A stretch of DNA of 64,000 nucleotides from Novosphingobium sp. RL4. GTDB lineage: Bacteria; Pseudomonadota; Alphaproteobacteria; Sphingomonadales; Sphingomonadaceae. The notes beneath the pieces were generated by a model. It made no database searches, was not told where the DNA came from, and saw only the letters and a program-made list of their open reading frames with translations. Position 1 is the stretch's first letter, and each line of letters opens with the position of its first letter. The stretch spans positions 1,018,001 through 1,082,000 of the forward strand of contig NZ_CP141944.1 in the NCBI RefSeq assembly GCF_035658495.1, read 5' to 3'. The translations under genes were made by a program, and so were the position numbers. This document shows, one piece after another, positions 15,918 through 22,985 of this stretch.

Positions 15918-17341
15918 GCGAGGTCGGACTGGCCGCGCTCGAAGAGCGGCTGGCGCGCGAGCTGGAGCTGATCGGTCATGACCGGCCCGAATGGGTACGG
16001 CCGCGCATGTTCGAGGGCGCGGACGTGCTTGACGTCGCGGTGATCGGCGGCGGGCAGTGCGGGCTTTCGGCCGCCTTCGGGCTGCGTTCGCAAGGCGTGC
16101 GCAATGTCATGGTGTTCGACGAGAACGAGCCCGGGTTCGAAGGGCCGTGGGAAACCTATGCGCGCATGGTCACGCTGCGCACGCCCAAGCATCTCAACCC
16201 GATCGATTTCGGCATTCCCTCGCTCACTTATCGCGCATGGTGGGAAGCGCAGCACGGCGCGGAAGGCTGGGCGGCGGTGGACAAGATCGCCCGTGGCGAC
16301 TGGATGGAATACTTGCGCTGGTATCGCCGCGCGCTCGCCCTGCCGGTGACGAACGGCGCGAAGCTGCTGCGGATAGAGCCTTTGCCCGAAGCCGGGCTGC
16401 ACCGCCTGCACTTCGCGGACGGCAAAGTGGAACAGGCGCGCAAGGTCGTGCTCGCCACCGGCATCCAGGGCGGGGGGGAATGGCACACGCCCGCCATGGT
16501 GCGCGACAATCTGCCGGGATCGCTCTGGGCGCATACCAGCGAGCCGATCGATTTCGCCGCGCTGCACGGCAAGCGCATCGGCATCCTGGGCGGCGGGGCT
16601 TCGGCTTTCGACAATGCCAACTTCGCGCTTTCGCAGGGCGTGGCGGCGGCGGAAGTCTTCATTCGCCGCAAGGCGCTGCCGCGCGTCAATCCGATCCGCT
16701 TCATGGAACGGGTGGGGTTCACCGCGCGCTATCCCGCGCTGGACGATGCCACCAAGTATGCGGCGATGGACTGCTTCCTGGGCCACAACCAGCCGCCTAC
16801 CAACGACACTTTCGAACGTGCCGCCGCATGGCCCGGCTTTGCGCTGCACCTTGGCGCGCCGTGGCTCGACGTGACGGAGCACGAGGGCCGCGTGCGGGTG
16901 ACGACGCCGCAGGGCTTCCACGAATTCGACTTCGTGGTGGTTTCCACCGGTCTCGTCAGCGATCCGGGCCTGCGCCCCGAACTGGGGCAAGTGGCCGGGC
17001 TTATCCAGCGCTGGGGCGAGCGGGTGGTCCCGACCGGGCCGCGCAATGCCCTGATCGACGCACATCCCTACCTTGGCCCCGCGTTCGAGTTCACCGCGCG
17101 GCAGGGCGTGGACCCCGCGCCGCTGCACGGGCTGTTCGCGTTCAACTATTCCGCGCTCGTCAGCCTCGGCCTTTCCGCATCGGCGCTTTCGGGCCTGCAG
17201 AACGCCCTGCCGCGCCTTGTCAGGGGCGTGGCGGACCAGTTGTTCCTCGATGACCGGGAGGTGCTGGTGGCCGAGTTCCTGACTTATGACGAGCACGAGT
17301 TCCTGGGCGCTTGGCCGGTGCTGCCGGAGTTTGCCGCATGA
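15914..17341 (+). CDS. Two-dinucleotide-domain flavoprotein monooxygenase, candidate urate hydroxylase
   Basis: A 475-residue protein with an FAD Rossmann motif at residues 43-56 (VIGGGQCGLSAAFG), an ATGIQGG motif near 181 and a second NAD(P) Rossmann motif near 222-236 (IGILGGGASAFDNA). This layout is that of class B, FMO-like monooxygenases, not of the class A urate hydroxylase HpxO. It lies between the OHCU decarboxylase and HIU hydrolase genes, overlapping both by four bases, so it fills the gene slot where the urate-oxidising enzyme is expected. No uricase, HpxO or membrane PuuD is present in the window. A non-homologous flavoprotein urate hydroxylase (HpyO) is known in Xanthomonas; whether this protein is its relative cannot be settled here. 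Family confidence is high; substrate is inferred. Confidence 0.8.
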   Translation: MSEVGLAALEERLARELELIGHDRPEWVRPRMFEGADVLDVAVIGGGQCGLSAAFGLRSQGVRNVMVFDENEPGFEGPWETYARMVTLRTPKHLNPIDFGIPSLTYRAWWEAQHGAEGWAAVDKIARGDWMEYLRWYRRALALPVTNGAKLLRIEPLPEAGLHRLHFADGKVEQARKVVLATGIQGGGEWHTPAMVRDNLPGSLWAHTSEPIDFAALHGKRIGILGGGASAFDNANFALSQGVAAAEVFIRRKALPRVNPIRFMERVGFTARYPALDDATKYAAMDCFLGHNQPPTNDTFERAAAWPGFALHLGAPWLDVTEHEGRVRVTTPQGFHEFDFVVVSTGLVSDPGLRPELGQVAGLIQRWGERVVPTGPRNALIDAHPYLGPAFEFTARQGVDPAPLHGLFAFNYSALVSLGLSASALSGLQNALPRLVRGVADQLFLDDREVLVAEFLTYDEHEFLGAWPVLPEFAA

Positions 17342-17670
17342 GCACGCTTTCCACGCACGTTCTCGACACGGCCCATGGCTGCCCGGCCGAGGGAATCGCG
17401 CTGGAACTCGCCGGCGCCGGCGGGGCGGTGCTGTTCACCGGCACGACCAATGCCGATGGCCGCTGTCCGGGCATTCCCGCGCTCGATCCGGGGGCCTACC
17501 GCCTGACTTTCGCGGTGGCCGCCTATTTTCGCGGCAGGGGCATGACCCTGCCGGAACCGCCGTTCCTTGACCGTGTGTCCATCGACTTCGGCGTGGCGGA
17601 CGGGCAGGGGCACTATCACGTTCCGCTGCTCGTCTCTCCCTTCGGCTATTCGACTTACCGGGGAAGCTGA
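17338..17670 (+). CDS. uraH: 5-hydroxyisourate hydrolase (transthyretin-like)
   Basis: A 110-residue transthyretin-related protein. It opens with LSTHVLDTAHGCPAEGI (active-site His), has the Arg block DGRCPG, the HYHVPLL segment and the terminal YRGS signature with which the family ends. It hydrolyses 5-hydroxyisourate to OHCU, working between the urate-oxidising enzyme and UraD. No signal peptide is seen, so it is cytoplasmic. The start overlaps the flavoprotein stop (ATGA). Confidence 0.95.
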   Translation: MSTLSTHVLDTAHGCPAEGIALELAGAGGAVLFTGTTNADGRCPGIPALDPGAYRLTFAVAAYFRGRGMTLPEPPFLDRVSIDFGVADGQGHYHVPLLVSPFGYSTYRGS

Positions 17671-17706
17671 GATGGCGCCGCGTCCGATCCTGAAGAGGCC
17701 TGCTGC

Positions 17707-18993
17707 ATGATCCGCGCCTTTCGCGGCGAATTCCTGTCCGTTTCCCGAGACCCGCGCAGCGATCCCCAGGCCGTCCGCCACGAAGCGGACGGGCTGCTGG
17801 TGGTCGAGGACGGCGTGGTCGCGGCGCGCGGCCCCCATGCCGAACTGGCGGAGCGATATGCCGGTGTCCCGGTGGAAGCGCTGCCGGGCCTCGTCGTGCC
17901 GGGCTTCGTCGATTCCCATGTCCATTATCCGCAGACGGACCGCATCGCCTCTCATGGCGAACAATTGCTCGACTGGCTGGAGCGCCACATCTTTCCGGCG
18001 GAAAAGGCCTTCGCGGACAAGGCCCATGCCGATGCCGTCGCCGCCTTCTTCCTGGGCGAACTGCTGAGGAACGGCACCACCAGCGCGCTGGTCTTCCCAA
18101 CCGTGCACGAGCAGTCCGTCGATGCCCTGTTCGAGGCCGCGCTTGACCGGGACATGCGGCTGATCTCGGGCAAAGTGCTGATGGACCTCGGGCCCGACGG
18201 CCTGAACGACACCGTGGCCTCGGGCCGGGCGGGCAGCGAGGCGCTGATCCGCCGCTGGCGCGGACGCGGGCGGCTGGGCTACGCGGTGACGCCGCGTTTC
18301 GCGCTGGCTTCGTCCGATGCCCAGCTTGCCGATGCGGGCGCCCTGCTGGCCGAGCATCCGGACGTGCTGATGCACACCCACCTTGCGGAGAACCGCCGCG
18401 AATGCGCCGAAGTGGCAGCGCGCTTCAGCGCGGCGGCGGACTATCTGGACGCTTACGACCGGTTCGGCCTCGTCACCGGCCGATCGGTGTTCGCGCATGG
18501 CATTCACCTGCCGGATCGCGCCTGCCGGCGGCTGCACGAAAGCGGGGCGGGGATCGCGGTCTGCCCCAGTTCCAACTTGTTCCTCGGTTCGGGCTTCTTC
18601 GATTTCGCACAGGCCGACCGGCACGGGATACGCCTCGGCCTCGGCTCGGACGTGGGGGCGGGGACGACCTTCTCGCTGCTGCACACCCAGGGGATCGCCT
18701 ATCAGGCCGCGCTGATGAAAGGCACCGCGCTCGATCCGTTCAGGGCGCTGTGGCTGGCGACGGCGGGCAGCGCCGCCCTGCTTCATATCGCTGACCGGGT
18801 GGGCAGCCTCGAAGTGGGGCAGGAGGCCGATTTCGTGGTACTCGATACGCAGGCGACACCGCTGCTCGCCCGTCGCACCCGCCACGCCGACCTTGCCGAA
18901 CGGCTCTTCGCGTTGCAGGTGCTGGGCGACGACCGCGCCGTCGCGCGCACTTATCTGCTGGGCCGCTGCGCCTGGGACAGGGATACCGAATGA
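17707..18993 (+). CDS. guaD: Guanine deaminase
   Basis: A 428-residue amidohydrolase. Metal and catalytic motifs are FVDSHVHYPQTD (HxH), HTHLAENRRE, FAHGIHLPD and GLGSDVGAGTTFSLL, matching guanine deaminases that turn guanine into xanthine and ammonia with one zinc. It lies 36 bases after uraH, the largest gap inside the operon, and overlaps the next deaminase by four bases. It handles the guanine brought in by the AzgA-type permease. Confidence 0.93.
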   Translation: MIRAFRGEFLSVSRDPRSDPQAVRHEADGLLVVEDGVVAARGPHAELAERYAGVPVEALPGLVVPGFVDSHVHYPQTDRIASHGEQLLDWLERHIFPAEKAFADKAHADAVAAFFLGELLRNGTTSALVFPTVHEQSVDALFEAALDRDMRLISGKVLMDLGPDGLNDTVASGRAGSEALIRRWRGRGRLGYAVTPRFALASSDAQLADAGALLAEHPDVLMHTHLAENRRECAEVAARFSAAADYLDAYDRFGLVTGRSVFAHGIHLPDRACRRLHESGAGIAVCPSSNLFLGSGFFDFAQADRHGIRLGLGSDVGAGTTFSLLHTQGIAYQAALMKGTALDPFRALWLATAGSAALLHIADRVGSLEVGQEADFVVLDTQATPLLARRTRHADLAERLFALQVLGDDRAVARTYLLGRCAWDRDTE

Positions 18994-20009
18994 CCGACCT
19001 CGACACTTTCATCGCCGGCCTGCCGAAGGCCGAGCTTCACCTCCACATCGAAGGCAGCCTCGAACCCGAACTGATGTTCGCGCTGGCGACACGCAACGGC
19101 GTGTCGATCCCCTTCGCCACCGTGGAGGAAGTTCGCGCTGCTTATGAATTCTCCAACCTGCAGGACTTCCTCGACATCTATTACGCGGGCGCGAACGTGC
19201 TGCTGAAGCGGCAGGATTTCCACGATCTGGCGATGGCCTACTTCGCGCGGGCGGCGGCGGACGGCGTGGTCCATGCCGAATTGATGTTCGATCCGCAGAC
19301 CCATACCGACCGGGGCGTGCCCTTCGCCGAAGTGATCGAGGGGCTGCTTTCCGCCATGGCCGCCGCCGAAGCGGCGTTCGGCATGTCCAGCAGCCTGATC
19401 CTCTCGTTCCTGCGGCACCTTTCGGAAGAGGCGGCCTTCGCCACCCTGGCCCAGGCGGAGCCGTGGCTCGACCGGATCGAGGCGGTGGGGCTCGATTCCT
19501 CGGAAGTCGGCCATCCGCCCGAGAAGTTCGCCCGCGTCTTCGCCGCCGCGCGCGCGAAGGGCCTCAGGATCACCGCGCATGCGGGCGAGGAAGGTCCGCC
19601 CGAATATGTCCACCAGGCGCTGGACCTGCTGGGCGTCCACCGCATCGACCATGGCAATCGCGCGCTGGAAGACCCGGCCCTGATCGAGCGGCTGGTGCGC
19701 GAGGAGATGACGCTGACGGTCTGCCCGCTTTCCAACCACAAGCTCTGCGTGGTGGACGACCTGGCCGATCACCCGATCGACGCGATGCTGGCTCACGGGC
19801 TCAAGGCTACCATCAATTCTGACGATCCGGCCTACTTCGGCGGCTATGTCGCGGACAATTACCGCGCCGTCGCGGCGGCTCGCGGGCTTGGCAAGGAAGC
19901 GCTGGCCACGCTGGCGCGCAACAGCTTCACCGGCTCGTTCCTGCCAGAAAGCGCGGTAGCGGCGCATCTCGGCGCGCTTGACGCCTACATGGCGGACCAT
20001 CGCCGATGA
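18990..20009 (+). CDS. Adenine deaminase (adenosine deaminase-like family)
   Basis: A 339-residue cytoplasmic metal-dependent deaminase: ELHLHIEGSLEPE (HxH), ITAHAGEEGPPEYV (catalytic Glu), RIDHGNRALED and TINSDDPAYFGGYV. The block VGLDSSEVGHPPEKF and the CPLSNHKLCVV segment resemble the fungal/bacterial Aah1-type adenine deaminases more than true adenosine deaminases, so adenine to hypoxanthine is the likely reaction. The operon already frees bases in the periplasm, which agrees. Adenosine activity cannot be excluded. Confidence 0.82.
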   Translation: MTDLDTFIAGLPKAELHLHIEGSLEPELMFALATRNGVSIPFATVEEVRAAYEFSNLQDFLDIYYAGANVLLKRQDFHDLAMAYFARAAADGVVHAELMFDPQTHTDRGVPFAEVIEGLLSAMAAAEAAFGMSSSLILSFLRHLSEEAAFATLAQAEPWLDRIEAVGLDSSEVGHPPEKFARVFAAARAKGLRITAHAGEEGPPEYVHQALDLLGVHRIDHGNRALEDPALIERLVREEMTLTVCPLSNHKLCVVDDLADHPIDAMLAHGLKATINSDDPAYFGGYVADNYRAVAAARGLGKEALATLARNSFTGSFLPESAVAAHLGALDAYMADHRR

Positions 20010-21112
20010 AGGCCCTGCTTCGCGCCGTATTGCTGGCGGTGCTTGCGGCTCTGCTGCCGGTTGCCGCCCATGCCGACGGCGCGAGGCGCAAGGTCATCAT
20101 CGATGACGAGGGCTTCGCGCTCATGCACCTGATGTTCCTGGAAAGCGATCGGGTCGATGTGCTTGGCATCACCACCGTCTCCGGCAATACCTGGGCCAAT
20201 CGGGCAACCGCGATGGCCTTGCGCGGGCTGGAGATCGCCCATCGCGGCGATGTGCCGGTGGTTCAGGGCGCGACTTATCCGCTGCTCAATTCCGAAGCGC
20301 TGACGGAGCGCTGGGAAGCGCTCTACGGCAAGCTGACGTGGAAGGGCGCGTGGATGAAGCAGTGGGTCGAGCCTACCCGGCAATCGACGCCTGCCTACCA
20401 TGGACCGACCGATCCGGTGGACCTGCCCTGGGGCAATCCAGGACTGAAGGCCTCGCCCGAAATCGCGGCGAACTTCCTGATCCGCATGGTCCACAAGTAT
20501 CCGGGGCAGATCACCATCGTCGCCTGCGGCCCGTTGACGAACCTTGCGCTGGCGCAGCGGCTCGATCCCGAGTTCGCCGCGCTGGCGGGAGAGCTGGTCT
20601 ACATGGGCGGGAGCCTCAATCCGCAGCAGCAACTGGACAACGTTTCGGCCGCGCAGTTCGCGCGCGAATATGCCAATTCGCCGCGCCGCGAATTCAACGC
20701 CCGTTTCGATCCCGAGGCGGCGAGCATCGTTTCGCGCAGTCCCTGGCGCAAGATCACGGTGGTGCCCGCCGATCCCGCCACCGGCACGCAGCTGACCCCG
20801 GAACTGGTCAAGGCGATGAGCGCGGCGGCCGCGCCGGAACTGGGCCGGTTCATCGGCGGCATGGAGGCAGGCTTCCCGATGTGGGACGAGATCGCCGCCG
20901 GTGTCCTGCTCGACCCGGGCATGGTGACCGAGGCGGAAGAGCTTTACGTTGACTACAACGCGCAGTTCGGCGCGGGCTATGGCGACATGCTGAGCTGGCG
21001 CGAAGGATATCAGCCCGGCCTTGGCGAACGCAAGGCAACCGTGGTGCGCAAGATCGACGCGGCGCGGCTGGACGCGCTGATGGTGCAAGTGATGGCCGCC
21101 AGCCGCCGGTAA
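20006..21112 (+). CDS. Exported nucleoside hydrolase-family protein with altered metal motif
   Basis: A 368-residue protein with a signal peptide (cleavage near AAHADG, about residue 24) and the IunH/RihA fold: ITTVSGNTWANRATAMALRG, ITIVACGPLTNLALAQ, ELVYMGGS and WREGYQPG. Family members cleave the N-glycosidic bond of nucleosides with calcium. The usual N-terminal DxDxxxDD calcium motif reads IIDDEGFALMHLMFL here, so the paired Asp are replaced by Ala-Leu while the late Asp (FPMWDEIAAGVLLD) remains. The protein may use fewer metal ligands or have another role. Last gene of the operon. Confidence 0.83.
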   Translation: MKALLRAVLLAVLAALLPVAAHADGARRKVIIDDEGFALMHLMFLESDRVDVLGITTVSGNTWANRATAMALRGLEIAHRGDVPVVQGATYPLLNSEALTERWEALYGKLTWKGAWMKQWVEPTRQSTPAYHGPTDPVDLPWGNPGLKASPEIAANFLIRMVHKYPGQITIVACGPLTNLALAQRLDPEFAALAGELVYMGGSLNPQQQLDNVSAAQFAREYANSPRREFNARFDPEAASIVSRSPWRKITVVPADPATGTQLTPELVKAMSAAAAPELGRFIGGMEAGFPMWDEIAAGVLLDPGMVTEAEELYVDYNAQFGAGYGDMLSWREGYQPGLGERKATVVRKIDAARLDALMVQVMAASRR

Positions 21113-21170
21113 GCTGGGCCACCGGCAAGCTGGGCGCTCGGCCCGGCTCACCGGTGCTTGAAGGAAGCGT

Positions 21171-21704
21171 TCAGGCCAGCCGTTCGGGGACCGAAAGCGC
21201 TTCTTCCACGATGCTGTCGCGGGTGCCCACCGATTCCCAGGGGAACACGAACCAGCGCTTGTCGTCGGCGCGGTCGATCACTTCGGACCAGAGGTCGACT
21301 TCGACCTTCGAGCTCTTGTTGTTGATGACGACGGCGAAGCGCAAGTTGTCATGATCGCCGCCGCCCTGCGTGAGCTGGCCGCGGATATATTCGATGGTGC
21401 CGCCGGTATCGTTGATATCGTCCACGAACAGCAGGCGGGTGCCCTGTGCGCTCATCGCCGCGACCTTGGCGATCAGTTCGTCGGCAAAGCCCGGGATCTT
21501 GGCCGAATGGTCGATCGAGAGCATCGGCAGGCCGAGCTGGTGCGAGATGTAGACGGCCGGCACCAGTCCGCCGCGCCCGACGCCGATCACGAACTCGGGT
21601 TGCCACTCGTTTTGCTGGATCTGCCGCGAAAGCTGGCGGACCTTGGCGAGGAAATCTTCGTAGTATTCGAGGAAATGGAGCTGGGGCTCGGCGGCTTCAC
21701 TCAT
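21171..21704 (-). CDS. Purine phosphoribosyltransferase
   Basis: A 177-residue type I phosphoribosyltransferase. The PRPP loop is LLFVDDINDTGGTIEY, preceded by FVIGVGRGGLVPAVYIS; a C-terminal domain includes DKRWFVFPWE. Sequence type fits xanthine/hypoxanthine/guanine phosphoribosyltransferases, which salvage bases to nucleotides. It is convergent with the catabolic operon, so salvage and degradation of the same bases sit side by side. Which base is preferred cannot be read from the sequence. Confidence 0.87.
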   Translation of the reverse strand: MSEAAEPQLHFLEYYEDFLAKVRQLSRQIQQNEWQPEFVIGVGRGGLVPAVYISHQLGLPMLSIDHSAKIPGFADELIAKVAAMSAQGTRLLFVDDINDTGGTIEYIRGQLTQGGGDHDNLRFAVVINNKSSKVEVDLWSEVIDRADDKRWFVFPWESVGTRDSIVEEALSVPERLA

Positions 21705-21759
21705 GCGGGGCGAATCCTGAAACGATCATGTCGGGAAAGTAGCCCGGTTATCGATTTCA

Positions 21760-21791
21760 TGCGGAATTCGCAATCACGGCAATTTTCCGCA
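21760..21791. promoter_or_regulatory. Inverted repeat upstream of the phosphoribosyltransferase gene
   Basis: Perfect 7-base arms TGCGGAA (21760-21766) and TTCCGCA (21785-21791) lie 56-87 bases upstream of the minus-strand phosphoribosyltransferase start. It may be a regulator site or a leader hairpin. Nothing else is recognisable in the 112-base gap. Confidence 0.3.
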
Positions 21792-21816
21792 CGTCGCGTA
21801 ATCGAATATGTCGCAC

Positions 21817-22737
21817 CTAAGTCTTTGATGCGGCGTGTCCAAGCTGTGCAAAGCCGTTCTCGAATTCACCCAGGACCATGGTCGCGGCATAGGACGGAGT
21901 GCGTGCCGTGGCGGTGCAGAGGGCCAGAGTCATGGGTCTGAGCAGCGAATCGGAGATGCGCGTGAAGTTCAGCAGTCCGCGCTGGACCTCGGTGCGCACG
22001 TCCAGCGAGGTGAGCACGCCGATGCCGGTGCCCTGGAGCACCAGCGAGGTGATCATCTGGATATTGTCCGAACTGGCCTTGCGGTCGAGGGTGATGCCGG
22101 TGGCGCCTTCGAGCACCGCGATCTGCTGGTAGACTGCAAGCGGGTCCGCCGGGACGATCATCGGTTCGCCCGCGCAGGCCGAGAAACGCGCTTCGGGAAG
22201 GGTGGCCAGCCGGTGCTCGGGCGGGGTGATGAACCCCAGCACGACTTCGGTGAAGGCGCGGACCGAAAGGTCGCGATAGGAATGCGGTTCGAACAGGATG
22301 CCGCAATCGACGGTGCCGTCGCTCACCGCGCGCCGCACCGCGTCGTTGCCCAGCACTTTCACGCCGATGGTGATGCCGGGATAGCGCTGCTGGATCGCGT
22401 GGATGGTGGCGGGAACGTGCCCCTTGGCCAGCGCGTCGATCACCGCGATCTCGACGTGGCCGCGCTTCAGCCCGCGCAAGTCCTCGATCCGCGTGCGCAG
22501 GCTGACCATGCCCTGCTGCCACTGCGATCCCGATGCCATCATCATCTCGCCCGCCGCCGTCAGCCGGAGGCCGGTGGGCAGGCGTTCGAACAGCGGCAGG
22601 CCCAGTTCGGCCTCGACGTTGAGGATCTGCCTGTCGATCGCCGAGGCGGAAACGTTCAGTTCGTCGGCGGCCTTGCGGATCGAGCCGAGGCGGCCCACCG
22701 CCATGAAGTACCGCAGGAAGCGCGAAAATGCCGGCAT
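21817..22737 (-). CDS. LysR-family regulator, probable regulator of purine genes
   Basis: A 306-residue LysR protein: N-terminal winged helix (FLRYFMAVGRLGSIRKAADE, SASAIDRQILNVEAELGLPL), then a periplasmic-binding-like effector domain from about residue 90. It is divergent from the NUP/adenosine deaminase genes. Its own start is 31 bases from a perfect inverted repeat that recurs upstream of the purine operon at 6061, which makes it the best candidate regulator of both. The effector could be a purine or a degradation intermediate; this is not shown by the sequence. Confidence 0.93.
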   Translation of the reverse strand: MPAFSRFLRYFMAVGRLGSIRKAADELNVSASAIDRQILNVEAELGLPLFERLPTGLRLTAAGEMMMASGSQWQQGMVSLRTRIEDLRGLKRGHVEIAVIDALAKGHVPATIHAIQQRYPGITIGVKVLGNDAVRRAVSDGTVDCGILFEPHSYRDLSVRAFTEVVLGFITPPEHRLATLPEARFSACAGEPMIVPADPLAVYQQIAVLEGATGITLDRKASSDNIQMITSLVLQGTGIGVLTSLDVRTEVQRGLLNFTRISDSLLRPMTLALCTATARTPSYAATMVLGEFENGFAQLGHAASKT

Positions 22738-22753
22738 GGTGGTGTTTCTGGAC

Positions 22754-22796
22754 CCGCTCTAATTTTTGCAATGATGTGTCGAATTCATTGCGTTTG
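22754..22796. promoter_or_regulatory. LysR-type operator copy 2, divergent promoter
   Basis: A perfect inverted repeat GCAATGA-N10-TCATTGC (22768-22774 and 22785-22791) follows the 18-base run identical to 6047-6064; GCGTTTG follows at the same offset in both. It lies between the divergent LysR gene and the NUP gene, the classic place for an autoregulated LysR site. Confidence 0.75.
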
Positions 22797-22847
22797 CTCG
22801 CACCGTGTCAAGCCCTTACGCAATGGGCAACACCGAAACGTGCGACG

Positions 22848-22892
22848 GCACCGGCAGCGATTTCTCCTCTCCCAAGAGGTGGCGGCCGGTGC
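22848..22892 (+). other. Structured leader of the NUP/adenosine deaminase transcript
   Basis: In the roughly 190-base stretch between the operator and the NUP start, an 8-base-pair stem (GCACCGGC 22848-22855 with GCCGGTGC 22885-22892) encloses a second 5-base-pair hairpin (CCTCT 22866-22870, loop CCCA, AGAGG 22875-22879). A further CCCCG/CGGGG hairpin at 22963-22976 lies just before the ribosome binding site. It does not match a riboswitch class I can name. Confidence 0.4.
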
Positions 22893-22985
22893 ACGAGCGC
22901 ATGACGGTAGGGGGCGCATCTTCCGCGAAGGGTTGTAAAAGGGACACCCGACGCGGAGGCGCCCCCGCTTGCGGGGTTCAGGGCA

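Noticed and set aside
21113..21170. A terminator between the convergent nucleoside hydrolase and phosphoribosyltransferase genes
   Set aside because: CACCGG and CCGGTG face each other, but the arms are short and far apart and there is no T-tract on either strand.
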